From contig NC_088780.1 in NCBI RefSeq assembly GCF_958450345.1, positions 168,622,726 to 168,686,725 on the forward strand: 64,000 nt of DNA, given 5' to 3'. Shown in pieces: positions 22,744 through 33,074 of this stretch. Source of the stretch: Calliphora vicina (Eukaryota > Arthropoda > Insecta > Diptera > Calliphoridae). Within the stretch, counting starts at the first letter, position 1. Every line of letters starts with the position of its first letter. The translations under genes were made by a program, and so were the position numbers. The notes under the pieces are model-generated. The model was not told where the DNA came from, made no database searches, and worked only from the letters and a program-made list of their open reading frames with translations.

Positions 22744-22988
22744 TTAACCCTTAAATGCATATTGTTGCCAATTGCCTACATTGCAGTTCCACTTAATTTT
22801 AGACGAACATAAGCTAGATAGATACTAATTCAGATTCTCAATCAACAAAATCAAATGGAGTACGATAAGCCTCAGCTAAAGAAATTCTATATCAAATTAA
22901 AGCTATAGGAAATATAATAAATAAAAATCAAATAAATATTTGATACTTTAAGCAAAATAAAAGTAAAAATCATGCAATTAAGGGTTAA
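22744..22988. mobile_element. TTAA-flanked piggyBac-like MITE
   Basis: TTAA at 22,744-22,747 is followed by CCCTTAAATGCAT. The right side ends ATGCAATTAAGGG followed by TTAA (22,985-22,988). The 13-bp inverted ends have one mismatch, and TTAA flanks both sides. The 237-bp interior is non-coding. CCC ends and TTAA target duplication are the piggyBac signature, so it could be mobilised by a piggyBac-type transposase. Confidence 0.7.
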
Positions 22989-23093
22989 AAGCGTAAAGAA
23001 AAATTCTTAGAATATGTTTATGAATCTTGGGAAGGTAAAAATATAATTTAATAATAACTCGAACATTTTACATCCGATTGTTTGACTTTTATA

Positions 23094-23663
23094 CAGTTTG
23101 TCAAAAAATTCTTTGCCATTCCTGAAGAATGTTTGTGTTTTAGTAGCACATTTTGGAGTGTTTCATGTGATACTCTTAGCCCATAATCATTTTTCACTTG
23201 CAGATTTTCCTTTATAATAATTTAAATACAAAAAGTATAATCTTTTTCGAAATGCGATTCCCTGCCATTATTTATATTTAAATATAAAGTCACTTGTAGA
23301 ACTTAAAAAAAATATTTTTTAACTAAACGCTATGTAACCTCTTTCAAATGCGATAACATTCATAAAAAGGCCTATTTGCACAAAATGCGAGTATATTTAA
23401 CCAATTTTTTGTTTTCTTCACTCAGTATGCAAAGATTTTTTTGACACTATTCATATTGAAAAAAACATATATGTTTGTTGTTGGTGTTGTAACGCGTTTG
23501 TCAATTTTAAATATGTTGGTGGAGTCAGATAGTCGTAAGAGGTCCAATAACGGAATATGTGAAAAAAAAAAACAAAAATGTAATGAATTTATTCTTGGAA
23601 TTCTTAAATGAAAATAAAATTTTAAAAATTTGTTTACTGTGCAAAGATATTTTTGACAAACTG
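23094..23663. mobile_element. TA-flanked Tc1/mariner-type MITE
   Basis: The 570-bp element starts CAGTTTGTCAAAAA and ends with its inverse TTTTTGACAAACTG, flanked by TA on each side (23,092-23,093 and 23,664-23,665). The inverted match extends through TCTTTGC to about 27 bp. A related TGCAAAGATTTTTTTGACA lies internally near 23,429. It is non-coding: the frame at 23,525-23,779 crosses the right end and is low-complexity. Confidence 0.7.
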
Positions 23664-23665
23664 TA

Positions 23666-25569
23666 TGTTTTTACCAATATAATCCTATATAGATAGCTAT
23701 AAATTCTGGCATATTCTAATAAAAATAAATTAGAGTGATTTAACAAATTAAAACATTTAAAAAACTTACCCAAGGTCACCCACCACTCTCTTGATTTCTG
23801 TCGCTGTCATTAGCTGAGTGAAACCATACCGCCAACAAATGTTACATGTTATAGATTTTCTTAATTGACACATACTCCTCTAAATTCTGTTCATAAAAAA
23901 GAAACACTCACTCACATACACTTAATGTTTTTCTAAAGGATATTTAAAGTCCTTATAACAAATTAGCATTAAAGAGATTTAGAAAAAAACAATAACACAC
24001 AAAAAAATAGATTTGTTTCGGTTGTTTTGTTTACATTTTTAATTGACAAGGTTAAATAAACCGTAATGTTTTCTAATTTCATTTTGACAAACACTCACGC
24101 ACACGAATTGCACCGTTAATTGTCAAATCATTTGATCACTTTTAATGAAAATCTCGACAGATAGACAGACCGAACGACCGACCGACAACAATTAACAGGG
24201 GATGATTAATACGAAAAAACGAATTTAAATACCACCGAAACGTTTGACTGACGTTTTGAATGAATGACGAGATATTTGGCAGACACACTACTTAATTCCC
24301 GTGTTTGTGGCAGGAAAAATTATGATGACAAACATTTGTTTGTTGTTGGTGGTTTTTCGAACCAAAAGGCGTTACATGTAAACAGACCAGCGTTTACTAC
24401 AACATTTGTAAACTGGCAGCAATGAATGACACTTTCTAAAATAAAAGTTCCCAAGGTTCCTGATTCCTTAATGTGCCTTAGTTTAGTTTCAATTAGTTTG
24501 GCAGCCAGGCTGGCTTTTAGACTGCTGGCTCGTTCGGTTTGACAATACAACAAATGTCACGTGGATCTCTGCGGTTGACAACAACGACACATGCAACTCA
24601 CCCACCATCATCCATTCGAAAAAGCCTAAAAAGATTTCAAAAACAACAACAAAGGAAACACATAAATGAATTGTTTTTATTTAAATGCATTTTAAATAAA
24701 GTTTTAAATACTCGCACAATTGAATTGTAAGTTTTTCAAATCAAAGTTGAATTTTAAAATTGAGGGTTGAATTTGTCAATGAAATTAGAAAAAGGATTTA
24801 TATAAAATATTCAATTCACATGGTATAAAAGTGGTTTTCAAACATAATTCAATAACAATGAACATGTTTTTATAAAACATGATTTCTCATCTCTTTATGC
24901 ATAAAGATCCGTCCTAATGATTGTCAAATCTTAAACAAAAACATTGTTTTATTTTCATTGTAAATATCACGCGTTTTATAAAATCAAACTGTTGTAATCC
25001 GTTTTTTGTTTCACAAATCCCTACATCTTGTTTTTGCATTATCGAGATGACAGATTTGTAAAAGTCCTGTATTGTTTGTTTTCATTTTCTATTTATTCGC
25101 GCATGTGACTTTTATTATAATATTATATTTGGTTTATTCTTTACATATTTATTATTTTGCTTATTATTTAATACTTTATTATTTTTTATCATGCTGAGTT
25201 TTTGTTTTAAACATAAATACTCGTTAATGTTCAACATTAAATTGGGTTGTAAGAGGAAACTTCATATACATATGAACAACAGTTTAATACTATTAGTCAT
25301 TTACTACCCAGGTAAATCTTTGTTGTTTTCGGTTATTCATTACTTTCTAGATTATAGAATTGAGTGGTGGCTAGTAGGTTTGTCATTCGAATAAAAATTA
25401 TTCGAATAGTCGAGGAAAAAATATATTTTTCATTAGAATGAATAATTCTTAACACATATTAAAACTTTTAACCCAAGTATTATTTAATTTTTTAATTTTT
25501 TTTTTTTGATCAAGTTACCTTTGAAAAATATGTCAGTTATTATGTTTAATGTCAGTTATGTTAACTTGT
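23666..25569. other. Anonymous DNA, probably host non-coding
   Basis: No exon could be supported. The block 24,050-24,640 is less AT-rich, with CGACCGACCGAC-like sequence near 24,175 and mixed-complexity sequence at 24,480-24,640, and is the likeliest host segment. A small palindrome lies at 25,385-25,407. Confidence 0.4.
25385..25407. repeat. ATTCGAAT palindrome
   Basis: ATTCGAATAA and TTATTCGAAT form a perfect 10-bp stem with a 3-base loop. The same words fill the ends of the hAT elements at 41,655 and 52,765, so it may be a remnant of that family. Confidence 0.5.
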
Positions 25570-26610
25570 TCTTAATCTGATTAAAATGAGTGACGAGAAA
25601 AAAGTGCGTATTAAAATTAATAAATATTTTCAACAAAACCCAACTTGGTCCTACAAAAAGTTGGCCAAACAATCAAAGGTCTGCCGTCAAACTGATTCCA
25701 ATTTCATTAAACAGTATCGGGAGATCTTGTCCATTGATAGGAAACCTGGTTCAGGTAGAACGAATGGTCCACATGATATTTTTAAAGCCCATAAATAGAA
25801 AGCATTTTCGAAAGAGCTCCCAACACAACCGGTATGAAAGCAGTCCGGTTAGCTCTGTACTTGGACTACTTCGTGCAGGTTTAATACAAGGCTCAAAAAG
25901 TTCCTGACAGGAACTGTGCTAAAAATTTAGAGGCCAAAGACAGAGCACGGAAATTAAAGTCAAATTTTATAAAAAAATAAGAAAGTATAATAGGTCAAGC
26001 CCGACTATATGATACCCTACACCAATCTAAGTATGAACCAATCGCTATAAATTTAGGTGGGGATGACTTATGTATATATGAAACCATTTTTTGTTGAATT
26101 TTATTTGAATACCAACATTTTTAAGAAATCTATACTCATTAAAATTATGAACCGATCGTTATAAAATTTAGTGACATGACTTTTGTATATATATAAATTA
26201 TTTGTGTTGAATTTTATTGGAATACCAACACTTTTAAGATATTTATGCTAGTTAAAGTGATTTTTGGAAGTGGGTCTCTATGATTAATTGTGGACCGATC
26301 ATCACAAAATTTGGTGAGGCAAGTTCGGCTTTTTAAAACTTATTTTTGCTGAATTTGGTTTGGATATCTATATAACTAAGATATTTATGAGAGCTTAACT
26401 ATTTTCAGATATGGCAATCTTATGGGGGCCAGGAGAAATAATGTCGAATTATCTTTGAAATGGTAAGCAAGGTCTTGAGTGGTAAAAGAACAATAATGTG
26501 GTATTTATTCCAGGAGAGGCCAATCCACCAAACTGTCTGTAGCTAAGGCCAGTAGAGAAATATTGGGCTCTTGTTAAAAGAGAAAAAATTTAGGAAAATA
26601 TTCTTTAAAT
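25570..26610 (+). mobile_element. Tc1-like (ITmD37E-type) transposase relic 1, interrupted
   Basis: A 70-codon frame opens at 25,586 with MSDEKKVRIKINKYF, WSYKKLAKQSKVCRQT (helix-turn-helix) and DRKPGSGR (a GRPR-like linker), then a stop. Downstream, in shifted frames, remnants corresponding to RAPNT, KVPD and NLEAK-RARKLKSNFI follow up to 25,978. A DINE-like type 2 element (25,979-26,452) interrupts, and the C-terminal region resumes at about 26,457 with GLEWYKNNNVVF, ANPPNC, LRPVEKYWALVKRE. The first catalytic block is missing. It is the same family as 20,636-22,390. Tc1/mariner membership is strong. The finer grouping is inference. Confidence 0.8.
25979..26452 (-). mobile_element. DINE-like element, type 2, diverged
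   Basis: The left end AAGAAAGTAT and TCAAGCCCGACTATATGATA recall the hairpin end of the other copies, followed by CCCTACACCAA. GTGGGTCTCTATGATTAAT and GACCGATCATCACAAAATTT match the body. The 5' half with the microsatellite is absent. Divergence is greater than among the other copies, so this is an older or distinct subfamily. Confidence 0.6.
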
Positions 26611-26821
26611 AATTTTTAATAACTCCTAAACTCATAGGACTAATAATAAGCATTTATTTTTGAGACCTTTGAACATCTATATCTCGAACAGCGGTGTAAA
26701 ATGCTGGTTCACACACTTCAAGTTTACTTACACAAGGTAAGTAAAGTTTGTAGATGAGAGAGGAAACGAGATTGGAAAGATTTGTCTCTTTTTCTTCCAC
26801 TCTCTTCTATAAACTCATGAG

Positions 26822-28663
26822 TAGGGGGCGGATTTATATGCAAATGCATGTTTTTTCTCGAACGTCTAAGTACTATGTAGATAGGGTGATCGATTCTTCG
26901 ACATTTTTTAGAAACCGGTTTCGGTTTCTTCGAAAAATGGCAATTTAATATAAACTGGTTTCGATTTTTTTATAATAACCGATTAACCGGTTTTTTGGAA
27001 AAATATTAAAACGCCTAGAAATAAGAAGAAAAAATGTTTTATTTATTAAAATAATAGTGATTAAAACAATTTTGATTACTTTTTTATCCTTCACAAGGTC
27101 TTCGTTTCAAATTTGACCCATTTTGAAATTAATATTTAATTTTTTCTAAAAGTGAGTGGTTTTTAGAAAAACAAATTAAAAAAATATCTATAAACTTGTT
27201 TGGACTTAAGGTATTTTGTTACGCACAATTAAGTTACATTTTTTCAGAGCTTTGGTAGCACTACAATATATCGTTGGTAGCTCTAATATATATCTGTCTC
27301 TTTTCATCATACTTGTTGAACATTATACTCGAACTACTGTTTTTCTTATCCTTCATAAGGTCTTAGGTAAAATTTTACCCATTTTAATATTAAAATTATT
27401 TTTTTTCTAAAAATGAGTGGTTGATATTTTTGATATGTTATGACTTTAATTTTATTTCTAATGTCAACAACTACGTTAGTTTTTTTTTAAAAAAAAATCT
27501 ATTTTCTATTTGGGTCAAATTTGAATCGAATATCGTTAACGTCAGTAAATTTGAAGACCTTATGAAAAGGGGTTTTATCCCGGGAATTCCCGGTACAAAT
27601 TTCCCGGGAATTTTGCCAATTTTTCACTGCCCGATTCCCGGGATTTGTAGTCGGGAATTCCGGGAATTAAAAAGTTTTTTTTACAGTTTTCTGCTTATAT
27701 CTTGACAATAATAGACCGCTTATTATAATTATTTATTTGGGGTATTTCGTATGAAAATTTAAAAAGTGAATTCATTATTTACATAATTTATTTCATATTG
27801 AATCATTCTAATTTCTTTAAATTTCTTCTTCAAATCCATAACAAAAAATTTTTTAAATGATTAAATTTATTTTCAATTAAAATCTAGTACAAAAAGTAGA
27901 CAATTTTTTCAATAAATTTTGTAAATGATTTGATTTAACAAAAATTTAATCATTCAAAGTTTGATTAAATTCTGTTATTAATTAACTTTAAAATTAATTC
28001 AGTTTAAACAAAGGCTTTGGAATGAATCTAAAAAAACTCAATATTATGAATGGATTTATGGAATGAAAGGCTGACATTCTTTAATTACGGATTAAGATTT
28101 TTGTTAATTAAGCTCAAATTTTATTAATTAATTCGAAGCTCTGATATTTAATAATAACACTTTTTTAATTTACAGTATCATTATATATTTCGGGAATAGC
28201 CGGGTACCCGGGAATGTAGAAAAAAATTTCCCTATTCCGGGAAATTAAAAAAACTACTTATGAAGGTAAAATAATCTCTTAGGAATAAGTAAAACACAGT
28301 TTAAATGCTTTGGAGTAATCGATTTTTTTTTTGTTTTTATAAAACTAGACATTGAAAATCATCTTTTACTCGGTGTATTTGTATGACATATAGAAAACAA
28401 AGCATTGAGTAAGTTTTCAGGTTTACCAGATCACTTGTGACATTTTCTAAATATAAAAAGTCTTCTAAAATAGTTGAAGTATTTGTTATAAATTCGTTTT
28501 TTTGGATTTTGAATATTTTTTAATATTCAAAAATAAGTTTTTATTAATACACTAAAACGCATAAAAACACACTTTTAGAAAAAACCGGATATTCGAGAAG
28601 AAAACCCCGGTTTCTTCGATATTCGAAACGTGAGCTTTTTATAAAAACCGAGTTCGCCCCCTA
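26822..28663. mobile_element. hAT-like non-autonomous element with nested insertion
   Basis: The ends are TAGGGGGCG (26,822) and CGCCCCCTA (28,663), flanked on both sides by CTCATGAG (26,814-26,821 and 28,664-28,671). An 8-bp duplication with TAGGG termini fits the hAT superfamily. CTCATGAG is its own reverse complement, so it could belong to the termini instead. Subterminal blocks with AACCGGTTT and TCTTCGA are loosely inverted. A 60-bp block containing GACCCATTTT or TACCCATTTT is directly repeated (27,098 and 27,358). No transposase frame was found. It contains the CCCGGG element (27,568-28,254), which is therefore younger. Confidence 0.7.
27568..28254. mobile_element. CCCGGG-rich inverted-repeat element, copy 1
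   Basis: The left end reads AGGGGTTTTATCCCGGGAAT. The right end has CGGGTACCCGGGAATG and CCGGGAAATTAAAAAAACT. The body matches the reverse complement of 56,728-57,475, for example the block around GGCTGACATTCTTTAA against its counterpart near 56,955. The frame at 27,421-27,705 runs through CCCGGGAAT repeats and is not a gene. It is a non-autonomous element of unknown superfamily. Confidence 0.7.
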
Positions 28664-28801
28664 CTCATGAGTCATGACTTGCTCCAGTAAACTAGACGTA
28701 CATACATATGTGACCCAACACAAAGGCTTAATTAACTATAAGAAAGTAATTATTATTAATTTAATTCCAGTAAAGGGCTGTAAATAAGAAAATCAAACTA
28801 T

Positions 28802-28937
28802 GGGCTTGATCCTGAATCACGGCCAAAAAACAATTTTAAAATGTTTATACGAAAATCACTCAGTTTTCAAATATGTAATTGAATTGAGTGTTTTTCATAC
28901 AAAAATTGTTTTCCGGTCGTGTTTCTGAATCAGGCCC
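28802..28937. mobile_element. 136-bp foldback MITE with TAT duplication
   Basis: The left arm GGGCTTGATCCTGAATCACG and the right arm (reverse strand GGGCCTGATTCAGAAACACG) pair along most of the element, including AAAACAATTTT and CACTCAGT blocks, so nearly the whole unit folds back. TAT flanks both sides (28,799-28,801; 28,938-28,940). GGGCC ends with a 3-bp duplication suggest the PIF/Harbinger group. Confidence 0.65.
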
Positions 28938-28940
28938 TAT

Positions 28941-29743
28941 TCCACCATTAGTATTCCAAATTTCAAACAGTTTGGTTTCATTGTGAGCCAAAACTTCATT
29001 AAAAATTAATATGAATAATAATGTATAACAAGTTTAATATGTAGTTGAAACAATTGAACTTATATTTTAAGACGCAAAAGAAACACTATAAACGAATTTC
29101 ATTGTTATTTAAAAAAAAATCCTTTACCAACATCCTTTAGATTAAAACATAAATCTAGATTTTATATAACATTTTTAAAAGAAAAAAAACTTTATTTCTT
29201 AGAAATGAGTGGCGAAGAGTAAGTGGGAATGCGTTGTTGGTATGTACCTTTTAACAGTCAGTTTCTTATAAAATATTTTTTGAATTTATATTTCTTTTTA
29301 ATTTTATTAAAAAAGTATGTTTCTTATTTCTTTATGAAATAAAAAAAATAATAATAAACAAAGAAGCAAAAAACAAGAACAGCAACAGCAACAAAATCAA
29401 CAGCAACAACACAAACAAAAAGAATCTTATAATTTTATTTGTTGTTCTTTTGTTGGATCTTGAAATTCTTTGAAGAAACTTCTTCTCTTGAACTCAGCTC
29501 GAAATAATTATAACAACAAAAACAAAAATACATCAGATTTATTATGAAAAATACACTCACACACCCACAACAAAACGCACACTTTTTCACTCACACACAC
29601 TCGTGCCAGTGAGAATGAAACATCCGGTTGTGCAAAACTTTGTGGAACACTCTACAATCTAAATTTGCCTCGATGTCTATCAAGACGTATAAATATATAG
29701 AGTTGAGAGCCAAACTGATCGCCGCTTATACACTATTGTTTTA
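28941..29743. other. Anonymous DNA with CAA/CAG and CA tracts
   Basis: No gene is seen. CAACAG-type simple sequence occupies 29,376-29,417, and CACTCACACAC sequence lies at 29,575-29,602. Near 29,727 the string TTATACACTATTGTTTTATT repeats an inner arm of the MITE at 33,075-33,298. Confidence 0.45.
29376..29417. repeat. CAA/CAG imperfect microsatellite
   Basis: Repeated CAACAG and CAACAA units. A similar tract occurs at 49,180-49,215. Such tracts are common in fly introns and intergenic DNA. Confidence 0.7.
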
Positions 29744-30290
29744 TTAACCCTTTACGGCGCAAGAACTCCAATTTTGTTAGTTTTGCTGTTATTGGGTGAT
29801 AAATAGGCTATTATTAATAGACAAATTAATCAAAAATGTTTTATTAAAAATTAAGTTACTATTTTTTGAAAAAAATTATATGTAATTTTGCAGCATATTG
29901 GTAGTTTCGGAGGAACGTGTTGAGGCGGATTACTACATTAGAAGATGCTACTGTAGACTTCAAATTTATATCCATATCTAGAAAAAGCACATATAACAAA
30001 CATTTTGTTTGTTGTATGTGATTATCCGGTAAATACTGTTTCAACACACTTCTAGCTTTTGTTGAAAATTTGTTCATCTATAGATAACTGCGCCTCAAAT
30101 GGAACTTTTTTGTTCAATTCCTCTATCAATGCCGAATTTTATACAATCGTTCACAATCATCGTGAAGTGAAGTAACTGCCTAAGTGATAAAAATCGTTTC
30201 GACGACATTGTCTCTCGTTGGCATCTTTCTAAATAGAGTATAAATTAGTCTGGTCTCTTATGAGTTTGATAATGTTCCCAGTAAGTAAAC
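29744..30290 (-). mobile_element. piggyBac-like transposase relic
   Basis: TTAA (29,744-29,747) followed by CCCTTTACGGCGCAAG looks like a piggyBac target site and terminus. Inside, the minus strand holds frameshifted pieces of a piggyBac transposase. YFLFTYWEHYQTHKRPD lies upstream, then VPFEAQLSIDEQIF, which contains the first catalytic aspartate (DEQ). SVLKQYLPDNHIQQTKCL and LDMDINL-S then correspond to the KQYLPNKPHKWG and GYIYDFEVYTG region. Stops and shifts separate the pieces. The 72-codon frame at 29,859-30,077 is the longest intact part. The N-terminus, the later catalytic aspartates and the cysteine-rich tail are not seen, and no opposite TTAA end was found. piggyBac membership is my inference from these motifs. 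Confidence 0.65.
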
Positions 30291-31227
30291 AGGAAATACC
30301 CCTTTTCTAAGGGAAGTATTTCTGAAGATAATATATCAGATCCATGAAAACGTAGCTGGTTATTATTCAAACTTAGGCTTTTCCACAAGTTCTATCGTAA
30401 AGTTAAGATGTTAAGCAATAATTATTTGCAGAAATTATAATTATTATGTCAACAGAAGTATTCGAAATGGCGACAGAACACACTACTCTCGACTTTAAAG
30501 ATTTAATGAGTTAAAATTATACCATATTCAAAGGCGTATTTTTAATATTTATAATTATTTTTTTTAGGATTGTTATACCTTGTTGAAAATGGTATCTTGT
30601 CCAGATTCTATCTTTGTAATGAGTTTTGTATATATTGTTAGCAGATTTGAAATTTATTCATTTAAAATGTATAATGTTTTTTTGGCTTACCTACGCAACA
30701 TTGACTAGGATTTTAATTATTGGCGCCGTTTGCCGCCGATCTAGTTTTGACATAGAATTAACGTTTGACTTAATTCTAAAATATATATGAAAATTAGCTG
30801 CCTTTTTGTGACTATAAACAAATGGCATGCAAAAATGTTGAGCAAAAAAAGGCTTTTATAGAAAAAAATTAAAAAAATTGTTGAATTTGAAAAATTACGA
30901 AAAAAAAAAATGCGAAACTTTTTATAAAAACTAACATAATTTCATGAAATATGCAGACATTTATGAAAGACTAACTCGATGCCTCTCCATGATTGTTTAA
31001 CATTTTGAAATCGGTCTAAAAATATGTTAGTACCTCTAGTACTATTACTTTTATATAAAAACTCAAAAAAAATCAAAAAATTAATTTTTAACCGTTCATA
31101 ACTTTTTTTTCATAATTCGATTTTTATGATTAAAAATTCATATTTAAAGCATGATGTCCCACCTATTCAACAATAAAAATCTTACATTTTCGATCCGAAA
31201 ATGACCAAAATTTTCCATTGTGCTCCG
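30291..31227. other. Anonymous AT-rich DNA
   Basis: No gene or clear element ends. A short GC-rich spot GGCGCCGTTTGCCGCC lies at 30,722-30,737. Upstream parts may belong to the decayed piggyBac relic. Confidence 0.4.
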
Positions 31228-31229
31228 TA

Positions 31230-32065
31230 CTTATAATATATACCTACTAGCAATTTATGTGCACTTTTCAATACATATTTAATAATTTTTTTTAATTAAT
31301 TTTATAAAAAATTTTATAAATTAGAAATCAACATAAAAAAATACAAACATTTTCATTAAAAACATAAAAATTTCAATAATTGTACTAAAAGTATCACCAA
31401 AAAGTCTCCGTGCAGTTAACCGTCCGTTTTAAGGCAAGGAATCCCAATATTAATCTTAATTGAATTTAATATGTGGTAGGTCCTCCTTTCTGAGCAATTG
31501 AGAGAAGAATTGTACGATTTGTAGAAGGTAATCCAAAAATTAGCGCATGTGTTATTAACGGTAAACCCCCAAACTGTAAGAAACGCTCTTAAACTAAATG
31601 GATACAATGATCGGGTAAGCCGTAAGAAGCAGCTTGTTCGAAAAGTGAACATGAGAAAGAGATTGAATTACACTATTTACTTATCGATGAAAGTAAATTT
31701 TATATTTTTGGTTCTAATGGAATGTTCCTAAGCAATTAAATCGCCCACTTCAGTCATCTGATCTCAACCCGATTGAGCATCTATGGAATCACTTGGAAGG
31801 AAATATTCGGCAGAACATTATATCGAGTACAGATCAGCTAAAAGCCGTTATAATGGAAGAGTGGTATAAAATAGATTCCTTAACAACAACAAAGCTGGTC
31901 CATTCCATGCACTGCCATTTAAATGCTGCAATTCATTAAAAAAATTTATGTTTTTAATGAAAATGTTTGAATTTTTTATGTTGATTTCTAGTTTATAAAA
32001 TTAATTAAAAAAATGTTTTAATATGTATTGAAAAGTGATCATAAATTGCAAGTTTATATTATAAG
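31230..32065 (+). mobile_element. Tc1-like element with long inverted ends, internally deleted
   Basis: TA flanks CTTATAATATA... at 31,230 and its inverse ...TATTATAAG at 32,065. Inverted ends of about 135-150 bp pair closely, sharing CACTTTTCAATACATATT, TTAATTAATTTTATAAA, AGAAATCAACATAAAAAA and ACATTTTCATTAAAAACAT. Between them are pieces of a Tc1-like transposase: RRIVRFVEGNPKISA, then, after a deletion, QSSDLNPIEHLWNHL. The latter holds the SPDLNPIE block with the third catalytic residue. GNIRQNIISSTDQLKAV and SMHCHLNAAIH follow. The catalytic core between these blocks is gone. At 836 bp it is about half the length of intact members with such ends. Confidence 0.8.
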
Positions 32066-32228
32066 TATTTCTGTCTGGAGACATAATTGATAATTAGTTG
32101 GTATTGGTGAAAACCTTAGGACTTGGAGATTAACAGTTTAGTGAAATTAAATAATTTTAGGATAGGACGTCATTTACCTTAGAAACTAAACAATTATAAT
32201 AATGTGTTCCAAAAACTGATTTTATTTA

Positions 32229-32647
32229 CAATATTATAGTCACAGTAACTATTTACATGATTGTGGTAACAATAATATGGTTAATTTATGATTCACATGA
32301 TTGTATCAACCATATATATAGTTACAGTAAACAAATATATGTTTGTGGCAACCATATTTTGATGAATAATTTTATCATAATATGTTGTTCTCAGATTATG
32401 ATAAGCCTTAAGCCGAGAGCACCATAATATGATAAGTCCTTCATCATATGAATGGTTGTCACAAACATATATTTGTTTACTGTAACCATATATTTGGTTG
32501 ATACAATCATGTGAATCGTAAATTAACCATATTATGGTTACCACAATCATGTAAATGGTTACTGTGACTATAATATAGTTAAAAAACTTGTAACAATATT
32601 GCAATGGTTACAGTAACCATACCCAACTATATTTTATCTCTGCGTGT
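32229..32647. mobile_element. CAGAG foldback MITE with 120-bp palindromic arms
   Basis: The left arm 32,229-32,352 and right arm 32,455-32,577 are near-perfect reverse complements (CACATGATTGTATCAACCAT, ACAGTAAACAAATATATGTT and their inverses), separated by about 100 bp. The right side continues about 70 bp further to the terminus CTCTGCGTGT. The equivalent left terminal piece is missing. The 103-codon minus-strand frame inside is a by-product of the palindrome, not a gene. Window bases 1-112 are a second copy of the right end. Confidence 0.8.
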
Positions 32648-32649
32648 AC

Positions 32650-33010
32650 GTATTTAATTAACATATAGGTTTATACAAGTATGGAGCTTCATTTAGGAAC
32701 GGTGCTTTGCATTTGTAGAATTTTTTACTCAAACCTAATTTTTTTTTAAAAATTGGTCGAGTTTTGATTGTACATAATAATACTGAAGAAATTGTTTTTC
32801 TATAAAAGAATATAGGGAATTTTTTGAGAAAAAACGTAAAAAAAACCGGTCGTTTTTATATGTTCCAATTTTGTAACTAATGTAAATAACTTGTTACAGC
32901 TAGTTAGCAAGTTGTTTATATTTTATTATGAATTTTATCACAAAAAGAGATGATCTACATGTTGTAAGAGGAACCCATTATCCGAATTTCAAGTTTCTAG
33001 CTTTATAGGA
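32650..33010. repeat. Fragment related to the CACAGTG element
   Basis: It aligns with 35,360-35,700 inside the CACAGTG element: ATGGAGCTT, TTTTTTACTCAAACC, ATATGTTCCAA(T/C)TTT, AGTTAGCAAGTTGTTT and GAATTTTATC occur in the same order. No termini are seen. Confidence 0.5.
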
Positions 33011-33074
33011 TTGGGCTGGGCGATGATGAATGAATTAGTCAGTCTATCAGTCAATTATGTACTGTTTTATATAG

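Noticed and set aside
24320..24553. 77-codon minus-strand frame with moderately complex sequence
   Set aside because: No recognised family or splice context. Left as possible host non-coding DNA.
27421..27705. 94-codon frame with a repeated PGIPG/PGI pattern
   Set aside because: The pattern is translation of CCCGGGAAT repeats of a non-coding element.
32293..32604. 103-codon minus-strand frame
   Set aside because: It lies inside a near-perfect palindrome and encodes a low-complexity, repetitive peptide.
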